From positions 1-64,000 of the forward strand of contig JAUQQC010000005.1 in assembly GCA_030550025.1 (NCBI GenBank): a stretch of 64,000 nt of DNA, in the 5' to 3' direction. The notes under the pieces were generated by a model. The model saw nothing but the letters and a program-made list of their open reading frames with translations. It did not search any database and had not been told where the DNA came from. Every line of letters starts with the position of its first letter. Position 1 is the first letter of the stretch. The DNA is from Acidobacteriota bacterium. Lineage in GTDB: Bacteria > Acidobacteriota > Blastocatellia > HR10. The position numbers and the translations under genes are program-made. Shown here piece by piece: positions 48,447 to 57,427 of this stretch.

Positions 48447-48476
48447 TTGAGCGAGAGGCGGGCCAGATGGTATATT
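48447..48476 (+). promoter_or_regulatory. Predicted promoter of the transpeptidase gene
   Basis: TTGAGC (48447-48452), an 18-nt spacer and TATATT (48471-48476) lie about 100 nt upstream of the ATG at 48581, in the gap that also holds the divergent carB start. Confidence 0.55.
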
Positions 48477-48580
48477 AGCGTTTCGGAGACTGCGCTGGGT
48501 CACGCGATCCGAAGCGCTCACGACCGTGGAAGTGGTGACTCCAATGCTACGACGGCGAGAAGATGTGCGGAGGAGACCAA

Positions 48581-49969
48581 ATGAGAAAGCCGACGCGCGT
48601 GTGGCTTGTGGGGCTCTTGTTCGTCCTGAGTGAGCTCGCTCTACCGACCCATTCTCCACATGGATCCTCGCCACCGCTTGGGCTCCCCGAAAGGAGTTGG
48701 GGAGGACGAGAGACACATCCACGCGAGCTTCTTCCCCAGTCCCAAACATCCCGCCGATCCCATTCCAGGACGCACCGCGTGTCTCAGCGCCAACACGCCC
48801 GTCAAAGAGCCCGACGACAAGCCGCCCTTCAGCGCCGCTTGGCTCGCCTGGAGGCCTCCGCTCGGCAGGCCAGCCAAAGCGCGATTCGGCGCGATGACCT
48901 GCGCGGCGAAGACCTCGAAGTGCGAGAAGCTGTGCTCAATGCGCTCCGCGGTCATGCTGGGACTGCCGTCGTCATGGACCCATACTCCGGGCGCATCTAC
49001 AGCATCGTCAATCAAGAGTGGGCGTTGCGGAAGGGCTTCAAACCCTGCTCGACAATCAAGCTCCTGGTCGGACTGGCCGGATTGAAGGAAGGTCTCATTG
49101 ACGCGCGGACGCCGCTGCCGCTTGGAGGCGGATCAATCGCCATGAACCTGATCGAGGCGCTCGCGTACTCGAACAATCAGTATTTCGAGATCATCGGAGA
49201 GCGATTAGGGCGGACGACGATCCTCCAATATGCGCGAGAATGGGGGCTCGGTCAACCAACGGGAATTAACCTCCCGCAAGAGAACGCGGGCCGATTGCCG
49301 AGCGAACGACCACCGGCACCGCAGAGACGACGCGCGACGCCGGCCGTCGGTCGCCTGGCGAGCCACGGCGACGGATTCGCCGTGACGGCCGTGCAGTTGG
49401 CTGTACTCACCTCCGCGATCGTCAACGGGGGAACGCTCTACCGTCCCTACGTCGTCCGAAGCGACGCGGAGCATCCGACACCAATCGTGCGTCGCTACGT
49501 GGATCTTCCGGCCGAACACCGCGAGAGCCTCATCGCTGGCATGATCGCCACCGTCGAATATGGAACGGCGAAACTCGCTTACGTCCCCGGCATCTCCTTC
49601 GCCGGGAAGACCGGAAGTTGTCGCAGTGACTCCCTCTGGCTCGGCCTGTTCACCTCGTTCGCCCCGGTATCGAACCCCCGTTTGGTCGTCACCGTGATCG
49701 TCCATGGCCGGCATGAGCGCGGCTCCACGGCGGCTTCCATCGCCGGTCAAATCTATCAACGCTTGGCTCATCGGCTGATCCCCCCTCCGACGACGGGAAC
49801 CCCGCAGGAACTTCCAGGATGTTCGCTCGATTCGACTCCTTTACGACGTCCCACCCATGCAAATGGAGGAATGCCTATCCTCCGCACGGAGGAAAGAAAA
49901 ATGCTTTGGTGGAGATGTATCGTCGCAGGCGAGCAAGAATCTCACACCCAAGAAAGGAGAAGCCTATGA
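48581..49969 (+). CDS. Penicillin-binding transpeptidase-domain protein (small class B-like)
   Basis: The 462-residue protein has a signal or anchor helix (RVWLVGLLFVLSELAL) and a Ser/Arg/Gln-rich segment to about residue 110. A transpeptidase domain follows with the serine motif S157-T-I-K160, the S197-N-N triad and K343-T-G. There is no pedestal domain like that of FtsI or PBP2. The spacing is that of penicillin-binding proteins or BlaR-type sensors. GGAGGAG precedes the ATG. The last 60 residues are unlike the family, and the stop overlaps the next ATG by 4 nt. Confidence 0.82.
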   Translation: MRKPTRVWLVGLLFVLSELALPTHSPHGSSPPLGLPERSWGGRETHPRELLPQSQTSRRSHSRTHRVSQRQHARQRARRQAALQRRLARLEASARQASQSAIRRDDLRGEDLEVREAVLNALRGHAGTAVVMDPYSGRIYSIVNQEWALRKGFKPCSTIKLLVGLAGLKEGLIDARTPLPLGGGSIAMNLIEALAYSNNQYFEIIGERLGRTTILQYAREWGLGQPTGINLPQENAGRLPSERPPAPQRRRATPAVGRLASHGDGFAVTAVQLAVLTSAIVNGGTLYRPYVVRSDAEHPTPIVRRYVDLPAEHRESLIAGMIATVEYGTAKLAYVPGISFAGKTGSCRSDSLWLGLFTSFAPVSNPRLVVTVIVHGRHERGSTAASIAGQIYQRLAHRLIPPPTTGTPQELPGCSLDSTPLRRPTHANGGMPILRTEERKMLWWRCIVAGEQESHTQERRSL

Positions 49970-50997
49970 AAGCCGTTCGATTCCATGAGCATGGCAGTAT
50001 TGACGTCCTCCGCTATGAAGATGTCCCCGAGCCGAAGCCTGGGCCGACGGATGTGCTCGTCCGTGTGCGGGCCTGCGCCCTCAACCATTTGGACATCTGG
50101 CTGCGGCGGGGCTTGCCCGGTCGCTCGATCCCGCTCCCCCATATCGTAGGGAGCGACATCGCAGGCGAGATCGTGGAGGTTGGATCAGCGGTCACCCGTG
50201 CGACTGTTGGACAGCGCGTCCTCATCTCACCCGGCCTCAGTTGCGGGCAATGCCCGGCGTGCCTCAATGGCCGAGATAACTTCTGCCGCGAGTACGAAGT
50301 CATCGGTTCGTATCGCTCTGATGGTGGATATGCGGAATATGTCAAGGTGCCCGAGGTGAACATCGTACCCATCCCCGACCATATCAGCTTCGAAGAAGCA
50401 GCAGCGTTCCCATTGGTCTTCCTCACGGCCTGGCACATGCTTGTGACCCGAGCCGGCGTGCGACCAGGAGAGACGGTGCTCGTCATCGCCGCCGGTAGCG
50501 GCGTCGGGATGGCGGCCATTCAAATCGCCAAGCTCTTCGGCGCGCGCGTGCTGGCGACGGCCGGAACCGAAGCGAAGCTCCAAAAGGCAAAAGAGCTGGG
50601 CGCCGACGAAGTGATCAACCACTCGACCCAGGACCTGCTGCAAGAAGTGAAGCGCATGACCGAACGGCGGGGTGTGGACATCGTCATCGAGCATGTCGGC
50701 ACGGCCGTCTTCGAGAAATGCCTCCTCAGCCTCGCTCCAGGCGGACGGCTCGTGACCTGCGGCGTCACCAGCGGTTATGAGACCTCACTTGACATCCGCT
50801 ACCTCTTCAGCCGCCAACTGAGCTTGCTGGGATCGTTCATGGGCAGCAAGGGGGAGCTTCTCGAAGCGTTCACCTTCTTCGTGCAGGGCCGCCTGAAGCC
50901 CGTCATTGATCGCGTCTTCCCACTGGAAGAGGCGGCGGCCGCACAACGCCTCATGGAAGAGCGCGCACACTTCGGGAAGATCCTCTTGAAGCCCTAA
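49966..50997 (+). CDS. Zinc-type medium-chain alcohol dehydrogenase/quinone reductase-like protein
   Basis: The 343-residue MDR protein has the GroES-like N-terminal half ([20 protein letters not shown]) with [13 protein letters not shown] structural-zinc Cys cluster follows ([15 protein letters not shown], about residues 90-104), then a Rossmann domain with [20 protein letters not shown] near 170. Such enzymes oxidise alcohols or reduce activated alkenes with NAD(P). The conserved Cys cluster favours the zinc-dependent group. GAAAGGAGAAG precedes the ATG, which overlaps the transpeptidase stop. A hairpin terminator follows. Confidence 0.87.
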   Translation: MKAVRFHEHGSIDVLRYEDVPEPKPGPTDVLVRVRACALNHLDIWLRRGLPGRSIPLPHIVGSDIAGEIVEVGSAVTRATVGQRVLISPGLSCGQCPACLNGRDNFCREYEVIGSYRSDGGYAEYVKVPEVNIVPIPDHISFEEAAAFPLVFLTAWHMLVTRAGVRPGETVLVIAAGSGVGMAAIQIAKLFGARVLATAGTEAKLQKAKELGADEVINHSTQDLLQEVKRMTERRGVDIVIEHVGTAVFEKCLLSLAPGGRLVTCGVTSGYETSLDIRYLFSRQLSLLGSFMGSKGELLEAFTFFVQGRLKPVIDRVFPLEEAAAAQRLMEERAHFGKILLKP

Positions 50998-51002
50998 TGC
51001 CA

Positions 51003-51029
51003 GGCCCTCGCCTCGAGATCGCGAGGGCC
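51003..51029 (+). terminator. Hairpin after the alcohol dehydrogenase-like gene
   Basis: GGCCCTCGC and GCGAGGGCC form a perfect 9-bp stem around a 9-nt loop, 5 nt after the stop codon. The following bases are not U-rich, so the termination strength is uncertain. Confidence 0.6.
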
Positions 51030-51051
51030 CCGGTTCTGCCCCCCTCACAGC

Positions 51052-51081
51052 TTGGCGCTTCAGCTCCTCGGCAGATATAAT
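51052..51081 (+). promoter_or_regulatory. Predicted promoter of the acyl-CoA dehydrogenase gene
   Basis: TTGGCG (51052-51057), an 18-nt spacer and a perfect TATAAT (51076-51081) lie 46 nt upstream of the TTG start at 51128. Confidence 0.65.
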
Positions 51082-51127
51082 TTTGCCTTATGCGGCATTA
51101 AGCGAAACTAATTCGGAGGAGAAGGCC

Positions 51128-52273
51128 TTGTATATCGAATTGACGGAGGAGCAGCAGCAGGTTCGCCACTTGATTCGTGAGTTCGCCGAGGCCGAGATCG
51201 CTCCGCATGCGCGGGAATGGGATGAGGCCGAACATTTCCCACGCGAGCTGATCCCCAAGCTCGGCGAGCTGGGCGTGCTCGGGGCGATCTTCCCGGAGGA
51301 ATATGGGGGAGCGGCGTTGACCTCGTTGGACTATGCCATCATCATCGAGGAGTTGGCGCGCGTGGATCCAGCCATTGCGCTTACGGTGGCCGCGCATACG
51401 GGCCTCTGCGCGAGTCATATTTTCCTGGCCGGCACGCCGGAGCAAAGGCGGAAATATTTGCCGCCGCTCGCTCGAGGCGAAAAGCTGGGCGCGTGGGGAT
51501 TGACCGAAGCGACAAGCGGCAGCGACGCTTCGCACATGCGCACGATGGCCGTGAAGCGAGATGGAGTTTGGATCCTCAACGGAGCGAAGAACTTCACGAC
51601 GAATGGCTCGTGCGCGGACATCTACGTCGTCTTCGCCGTCACCGACCGCGCGCAGGAGAAGAAGGGCATCTCGGCCTTCATCGTGGAGCGAGGGACGCCT
51701 GGTCTTCACCCCGGGCGAAAAGAGAAAAAACTCGGCATGCGCGCCAGCGACACGGCGCAGGTGCTTCTGGAAGACTGTCCGGTCCCCGAGGAGAATCTGC
51801 TCGGGGAGTTGAACCTCGGGTTCGTGGATGCCCTGCGCGTACTCGACGGCGGGCGGATCACGATCGCCGCCCTGGCCGTTGGGCTCGCCCAAGGTGCTTA
51901 CGAAGCTGCCCTTCGATATGCGCGCGAGCGCTGGGCATTCGGCAGGCCAATCGCCGAATTTCAGGCGATTCAGTTCAAGCTCGCCGATATGGCGACTGCG
52001 ATCGAAGCCGCGCGCTTGCTCACCTATCACGCAGCGGAGCGAAAGGCGCGCGGTCATCGCGTGACCAAAGAGGCCTCGATGGCGAAGCTCTTCGCTTCGG
52101 AGATGGCCGTGCGTGTCTCAGAGGAAGCGATTCAGATCTTCGGCGGCTACGGCTACATCCGGGACCATTCGGTCGAGAAATTCTGGCGAGACGCGAAGCT
52201 GCTGACGATCGGTGAGGGGACGAGCGAGATTCAACGCCTCATCATTGCCCGCGAGATTCTACGCAGCGCGTGA
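51128..52273 (+). CDS. Acyl-CoA dehydrogenase
   Basis: The 381-residue flavoprotein has the family signatures [19 protein letters not shown] (about residues 118-136) and [20 protein letters not shown] near the end. The catalytic Glu position lies in the closing [15 protein letters not shown]. It oxidises acyl-CoA esters and passes electrons to ETF. A TTG start at 51128 is chosen because GGAGGAG lies 6 nt upstream and the family begins there ([10 protein letters not shown]). An upstream TTG at 51083 would add 15 residues with no ribosome site. Confidence 0.92.
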   Translation: MYIELTEEQQQVRHLIREFAEAEIAPHAREWDEAEHFPRELIPKLGELGVLGAIFPEEYGGAALTSLDYAIIIEELARVDPAIALTVAAHTGLCASHIFLAGTPEQRRKYLPPLARGEKLGAWGLTEATSGSDASHMRTMAVKRDGVWILNGAKNFTTNGSCADIYVVFAVTDRAQEKKGISAFIVERGTPGLHPGRKEKKLGMRASDTAQVLLEDCPVPEENLLGELNLGFVDALRVLDGGRITIAALAVGLAQGAYEAALRYARERWAFGRPIAEFQAIQFKLADMATAIEAARLLTYHAAERKARGHRVTKEASMAKLFASEMAVRVSEEAIQIFGGYGYIRDHSVEKFWRDAKLLTIGEGTSEIQRLIIAREILRSA

Positions 52274-52303
52274 AACGGCGCTCGTGCGAGATCAACAAGA
52301 CGG

Positions 52304-52328
52304 GGGGCGCGCTCCGAGGACGCGCCCC
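52304..52328. terminator. Hairpin between convergent genes
   Basis: GGGGCGCG and CGCGCCCC form an 8-bp stem around a 9-nt loop, between the acyl-CoA dehydrogenase stop (52273) and the beta-helix gene stop (52347). It could serve both strands. There is no U-tract on either side. Confidence 0.5.
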
Positions 52329-52346
52329 ACCAGCTTCACCTCGACC

Positions 52347-55300
52347 TCACCACACAATGGAGAAGCGCCCGCTCACGGCCTGTGCCGTCCGACCGCAGGT
52401 ATCGCGCGCCGTCACGCGGAGGCGTCCATTCGTCGTGCGGAGGCCGCGGGGGACCGTCCAGAGGAATTGCGAAGCGTCCCCAGGAAGGTTCGCAACCAGC
52501 GTCCACGTCACCCCACCATCAACAGACAGCTCCACAACATGAGCTGCCAGCTGCACGTCATCCGAGGACGTCCAAGAGATGAGCACGCGCTCGCCGCCAA
52601 CAAAGGCCGAGCCCGTCCCGACGGTCAGACCGCTGATTGTCGGGCTCGCGCCGTCGATGGCGAACAGCTCATCGCTCACATCCGTGGTGACATTGTCCGC
52701 ATAATCGCGCACTCGCACGGCAATGAGCGCGCGCGTCGTGGACAGTCGAGCCGGAATGTTCCAATCGAAGGATTGGACGGTCGCCGGTAGCCGTTCGACG
52801 ATCGGATTGAACCGTACGCCCCCATCGGTGGAGAGCAAGATGTCTTGGAACTTCACGGCCGTGTTGTCCGCCACCTGCCAGGTGATTCGGAAGAGCGCTC
52901 CCGCGCACAGGATCTCCCCGCCGTTCGGGCTGAGCACTCGCACAAACGGCGGCTCGTTTTCCGCCGGCACGATGGAGAAGTCGGCATCGCTCACATCCTG
53001 ATTCACCTTCCCGGCGATATCTTCCACGATGATGCGGATGCGCCCTCGCTGCGTGACGAGCGTCAGCGGGACTTTCCATCGGAAGATCTGTGGATCATCG
53101 CCATCGAGCGTCACGATATCCGTGTACGTCGCACCGCCATCGGTCGAGAGCTGAAGGGTCTGCCGCACCAACCGCGTGTCGTCAGACGCCTTCCAAATGA
53201 TCTCATAGACCTCATTACCCCGGAAAACCTCCCCACCATTGGGCACCACCACCCGCACCTCCGGCACCCGCGAGTCGATGATGAAGTCCGCATCGCTCTG
53301 ATCGAACGCCTGACGTCCCTGTGCATTCCGGACCGTGACGCGGATGCGCGCGCGCGTGGTGGAAACCGTCGCTGGTACCGTCCACGAGAATTCCCGAACA
53401 TCGGCGTCCAAGTTGGACGCGACAATGATTGGGAACGTCGCTCCTCCATCGAGTGAAAGCGCGATCTCTTGCGAGGCGACCCCACCTCCAGCTTCCCACC
53501 GGATGGTGAAGGGGCTGCCGCCGATCAAAATCTCGCCCCCGTTGGGCTGAAGGACGCGCACGCTGAGCGGGCCCTCACCGATAATGAAGTTCTCAGCGAA
53601 TTCCGACGTATCGCCACGAAAGTCCGTCGCCGTACACGTGATCGGCTCTCCGCGAGTTCGCCCCGAGAGCGCGAGCGAGAAGTCCCCTCGATCGTTAGCG
53701 CGCGTGCTGCCCAGGAAGACTTTCCCCTCGCCGCGTCCCGATGAATCCGGATCGGCCAGATAGACCTCGATCATTGCTCCCGCAGGAGCCGGAGCTGGGA
53801 AGACGCCCTTCACCGTCACTCTCCCCCCGCCTTCTTCAGTGATCGCTGTAATCTGGGGGATGACCCATCGCCCACCTCGATCAATGCCCAAGTCTTCGTT
53901 CTGGAAGATCGAATTCTGCGACAGGCGATTTCCCGTCCCTAAGCTGAGGATGCGCACGCCAGCTCCACGATTATACGCGATCACGTTCTGAAGCACGGCG
54001 TTTTGCGCCGCAGAGCCTGCGATCAATACACCACTGCCACCATTCGGCAGGGGGAGTGTTCCCCCAACATCCGTCCCAATGGCATTGCCCACAATCTGAT
54101 TCTCCACGGCGTCGAGGAGCTTCACGCCGTCGCCGGCATTGCCACCGATGACGTTGCGCATGACGCCGTCACTTCCACCGATCCGATGATTCCCCCCGCC
54201 ACTGACGGTGATCCCATCGCCCCCGTTGCCAAGTGCCCCTTGACCCGTCACGTCCACACCAATGCGGTTACCGAAGATTTGTACCCCAGGCGCACTCGCA
54301 CCAAGGAAAACGCCGCTCCCGCGATTCCCAGAGATGACGTTACCCGCACCTTCGACCGCCCCACCGATGAGAGTGTTCGACGAGTTGAGGTCTACGTGGA
54401 CGCCCACGCCACTATTGCCAAGCGCCCGACGCCCCTCGACATCCGTGCCAATGTAGTTCCCCTGGATCTTGCTCGTCGTGCTGCGCACAAGCGTCACGCC
54501 GCTGCCCTCATTGCCCGAAATCACATTTCGCGCCGACGAGGAGACGCCACCGATCTGCGCATTGAAGACATCCACAAGGAGGATCCCGTCGCCTCCATTC
54601 TTCACGGCAGAAGTCCCACGCGCACTCACCCCGATGAGGTTCCCTTGTATGCGCACGCCGGTGCTATTCCGCACCTGAAGACCATGGCGCAAGTTCCCCG
54701 AGATCACGTTTCCCGCTCCACTGGCCATTCCGCCAACAGCTACGTTGTCCGTTCCGGTGAGGAGAAGACCATTGCCGCCATTGGGCAGCGGCGTCCACCC
54801 ATCGGCGGCGACGCCAATGTAGTTACCCACGATCTGCGTATTCCGCGCGAGACCTCGCACCTCAATCCCCTCGCTGCCGTTGCCGGAGATGACGTTTCGA
54901 TCCGAGGCAGCCGTCCCCCCAATGAGCGTATTGCTGATGCTGTCCCCAATGAGATGAATCCCCGCCAACCCATTGCCTCGAGCTTGTTGCCCGGAAGCAT
55001 CCGTGCCGATATAGCATCCGGCGATGACGTTTCCCGTGACCGGCACCTCACCACCGATGATCCGAACCCCATGGCCCCCGAAGCCACTCACGACCAAACC
55101 GCGCACGACATTCAAACTCGAAGCGATCGTCAGCCCATCCACGGCGCCCGCCTGCGAACCATCCAGCACGATGAGCGGTGTGCCCGCGAATCCACGCTGC
55201 GTCGTCCCATCGATGGTTGTCCCCCCATCGGTGAGCGGCGGGAGCGGGCCAAGCGCAGGATTCACCCGAATGAAGAAAACTCCACCGGACTTCTCCGCCT

Positions 55301-56696
55301 CCGGGAGATCGAATCCAATCACATCCGGCGCGTTCTTCCGTCCAGAGGGTACGTCCGAATTCGGAGGATCCCCATTAGCCGCAAGGATCGCTTCGCGCAA
55401 GCTCACGCGCCCATCCTGTCGGACCTCATCCGCCGTCGTCGTGACAAGGATCGTCGGCGGCGCATTGAGCGCGATGGCGACGGTCGCTCCGCCTTGCTTC
55501 GCGACGACCAGATCATCGAGCGCGCCCTGACGGAATCGCCCGGCAACGACCGCCACCGGAGGGCTGTCCACGTCGTAGTTCACCGAACGCTCAAACGCTC
55601 CCCGAGCGCTCCCCAACAAAACCACAATGTGATTGCTCCCGCGCGCGACGACGGCCAGATCGGGATACCCGTCGTTGTTCAAGTTCGCGATGGTGAGCGG
55701 GCCAGGTAACGTCCCCGCATGGAAACTCACCGGAGAAGCAAACGTTCGATCTCCACGGCCCCGCAGCACGAACACGCTCCCGCTCGCGGCATCCGTCACC
55801 ACAATATCCGTCCGTGTATCCTGATCGAAATCGTCAACGGCCAGACTCTCGGGAGCAACTCCCACAGGAAGGAGCTGCGGATACAAGAACTTCCCCTCCT
55901 CCGCCCCATAAAGAATGGCGACCCCCGATCTCTGACCTCGAACGAGCACGATGGCATCGAGCCGGCCATCTTCATCGAGATCGGTCGCGCGAACATCTCC
56001 GAGACCCTGAACGGCGCCACCGACGTTGAGCGAGAAAAACCACGGGGCGCCAAATCCCCTCTGTTCACCGCCCGGCAGAAGCGCCAGAAGTGGCGCATCC
56101 GACGCCGAGACGAGCAAATCCGGCACCCCATCGCGAGTGAAATCGCCCGCGGCGAGTCCGCTCACCATGAACCCGAGCCGCACATCTTCTTCCCATTGCA
56201 GAGAGCCACGTCCCGTCCCCACATAGATCGAGATCACCGGCTGATCCGCGTACCCGACGGCGACATCCAGCACTCCATCCTGATTGAAATCTTCGACCAG
56301 GATCGCCGAGGGCTCTTGCCCAGTCACAGGAATCCGAAGCGGCGCAGTGAAATCTCCTCGCCCATTCCCAAAACGAATGGCTAATTCTCCACCACCGACG
56401 CGGGCGTAGCTGATGAGGAGATCCAACCATCCATCGCCATTGAAGTCTCCACGAGCCAGCCCCGTCGGCCACGACGCTCCGAAGCGTCCCCCTCCGCCTG
56501 GAGGGTCCTCAGGAAGATTCCGCCCGTTCTGCACTGTCAGCTCCGGCTCTCCGCGCCCTTGAGTCAGAATGCCGATCTGACTCGGCCATTTCTGTGGGGA
56601 CGATGCACCGGCGCGCTCGCCCGGGAGAGTCGAGAGGCCTAAAAGTAGAATGAGGACTCCGACGAACCCTACCCACCGAAGCCCGACCGTGTCCAT
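52347..56696 (-). CDS. Large secreted FG-GAP / parallel beta-helix / Ig-like repeat protein
   Basis: The 1449-residue exported protein has a signal peptide (residues 1-30). Residues about 65-400 hold six or more FG-GAP/VCBS repeats with calcium loops such as DFNGDGWLDLLIS and DFNQDGVLDVAVG. A CSLREA-like segment (DGRVSLREAILAANG, near 430) comes next. Residues about 490-960 are a right-handed beta-helix built on repeated GNVISGN/NVISGN and IQGNxIG motifs. The C-terminal 400 residues are four Ig-like repeats, most opening with PNGGE. It is probably a surface or adhesion protein, with no catalytic motif seen. Confidence 0.85.
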   Translation of the reverse strand: MDTVGLRWVGFVGVLILLLGLSTLPGERAGASSPQKWPSQIGILTQGRGEPELTVQNGRNLPEDPPGGGGRFGASWPTGLARGDFNGDGWLDLLISYARVGGGELAIRFGNGRGDFTAPLRIPVTGQEPSAILVEDFNQDGVLDVAVGYADQPVISIYVGTGRGSLQWEEDVRLGFMVSGLAAGDFTRDGVPDLLVSASDAPLLALLPGGEQRGFGAPWFFSLNVGGAVQGLGDVRATDLDEDGRLDAIVLVRGQRSGVAILYGAEEGKFLYPQLLPVGVAPESLAVDDFDQDTRTDIVVTDAASGSVFVLRGRGDRTFASPVSFHAGTLPGPLTIANLNNDGYPDLAVVARGSNHIVVLLGSARGAFERSVNYDVDSPPVAVVAGRFRQGALDDLVVAKQGGATVAIALNAPPTILVTTTADEVRQDGRVSLREAILAANGDPPNSDVPSGRKNAPDVIGFDLPEAEKSGGVFFIRVNPALGPLPPLTDGGTTIDGTTQRGFAGTPLIVLDGSQAGAVDGLTIASSLNVVRGLVVSGFGGHGVRIIGGEVPVTGNVIAGCYIGTDASGQQARGNGLAGIHLIGDSISNTLIGGTAASDRNVISGNGSEGIEVRGLARNTQIVGNYIGVAADGWTPLPNGGNGLLLTGTDNVAVGGMASGAGNVISGNLRHGLQVRNSTGVRIQGNLIGVSARGTSAVKNGGDGILLVDVFNAQIGGVSSSARNVISGNEGSGVTLVRSTTSKIQGNYIGTDVEGRRALGNSGVGVHVDLNSSNTLIGGAVEGAGNVISGNRGSGVFLGASAPGVQIFGNRIGVDVTGQGALGNGGDGITVSGGGNHRIGGSDGVMRNVIGGNAGDGVKLLDAVENQIVGNAIGTDVGGTLPLPNGGSGVLIAGSAAQNAVLQNVIAYNRGAGVRILSLGTGNRLSQNSIFQNEDLGIDRGGRWVIPQITAITEEGGGRVTVKGVFPAPAPAGAMIEVYLADPDSSGRGEGKVFLGSTRANDRGDFSLALSGRTRGEPITCTATDFRGDTSEFAENFIIGEGPLSVRVLQPNGGEILIGGSPFTIRWEAGGGVASQEIALSLDGGATFPIIVASNLDADVREFSWTVPATVSTTRARIRVTVRNAQGRQAFDQSDADFIIDSRVPEVRVVVPNGGEVFRGNEVYEIIWKASDDTRLVRQTLQLSTDGGATYTDIVTLDGDDPQIFRWKVPLTLVTQRGRIRIIVEDIAGKVNQDVSDADFSIVPAENEPPFVRVLSPNGGEILCAGALFRITWQVADNTAVKFQDILLSTDGGVRFNPIVERLPATVQSFDWNIPARLSTTRALIAVRVRDYADNVTTDVSDELFAIDGASPTISGLTVGTGSAFVGGERVLISWTSSDDVQLAAHVVELSVDGGVTWTLVANLPGDASQFLWTVPRGLRTTNGRLRVTARDTCGRTAQAVSGRFSIVW

Positions 56697-56738
56697 AATT
56701 CCCCCTCCAACCCAAGACTCACCACAGGCAATTCCAAG

Positions 56739-56766
56739 ATTTTAAGAAGGTCGACGTATTTGTCAA
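56739..56766 (-). promoter_or_regulatory. Predicted promoter of the beta-helix protein gene
   Basis: On the minus strand TTGACA (56766-56761), a 16-nt spacer and TAAAAT (56744-56739) lie 42 nt before the ATG at 56696. Confidence 0.65.
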
Positions 56767-56820
56767 GCCGACATTTCAGCGCGCGGAAGGCGTGGGATCT
56801 CCTATTGCTCCGGGCGAGGA

Positions 56821-56875
56821 GAAAAAAGCGCCGAGCCGGACCGGGGTTCATCCCACCGATCCCAGGGCTCGGCGC
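56821..56875 (-). terminator. Strong intrinsic terminator of the small exported protein gene
   Basis: GCGCCGAGCC and GGCTCGGCGC (56875-56866 and 56837-56828) form a perfect 10-bp stem. An inner 7-bp stem is nested within it, and six U residues follow (56827-56822). It starts 17 nt after the stop codon at 56892. Confidence 0.85.
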
Positions 56876-56891
56876 ATGGAGATCGCAGACG

Positions 56892-57254
56892 TTACTCAGA
56901 GCGATCGCTCTCAAATTCGAGCGCCTCAAGCTGCCCGGCGAAGGTCAATCGCGTGAGAATAGGCTGCGGTCCCGTTCGCCGATAGGTGATCGAATCCGTC
57001 GCGGCCTTTTGCGGCAATCGCACCAGCTTGTATGACACCTCTGCGACGACTCTCCCCCCTCTCATGAACGTCGCTTTCCCCTCCACACCCGGTTGATAGA
57101 CGATCGTGTACGTCCCCTTCTTCAGAAGCTGTCCGGCGACGAGGACATCTTCGGTGAACGTGACCTGACGACGCTGCTCCTTCTGGGCAGCCCAGGCGAT
57201 CGCTCCGAAGGCGATCATGAAGATCACCAAAAGGCTCAGCGTCCGTTTCATCAT
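56892..57254 (-). CDS. Small exported beta-rich protein, function unknown
   Basis: The 120-residue protein has a clear signal peptide (KRTLSLLVIFMIAFGAIAWA, cleavage near AWA-AQ). Its beta-rich mature part includes DVLVAGQLLKKGTYTIVYQP and ATFMRGGRVVAEVSYKL. I do not recognise the family for certain; it resembles short exported proteins I remember from Acidobacteria. It is monocistronic, with GGAGGTGG before the ATG and a strong terminator after it, suggesting good expression. ATG 57251 could also serve as start. Confidence 0.75.
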   Translation of the reverse strand: MMKRTLSLLVIFMIAFGAIAWAAQKEQRRQVTFTEDVLVAGQLLKKGTYTIVYQPGVEGKATFMRGGRVVAEVSYKLVRLPQKAATDSITYRRTGPQPILTRLTFAGQLEALEFESDRSE

Positions 57255-57427
57255 CGTTCCACCTCCTCATAGGGTCATTGGAGACCAAAACCAGTGATAG
57301 CAAATCTCGTGCCAAATGAGGATCTCGCACCCAACTGCAGGATCAGGTCTTTTCGACGAATTCTTTGGAGGCCATCGGCGACGTGTTCGCGTGTGGCGAA
57401 TCTGCGTGCCATCGGGCAGCGAAAGCG

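Noticed and set aside
51083-51127. Upstream TTG start of the acyl-CoA dehydrogenase
   Set aside because: It has no ribosome site, lies directly next to the TATAAT box, and would add residues not seen in the family.
54003-55709. 568-codon plus-strand open frame
   Set aside because: It lies antisense to the beta-helix gene. The translation is Arg/His/Thr-rich without family motifs, a shadow of the repetitive GC-rich gene.
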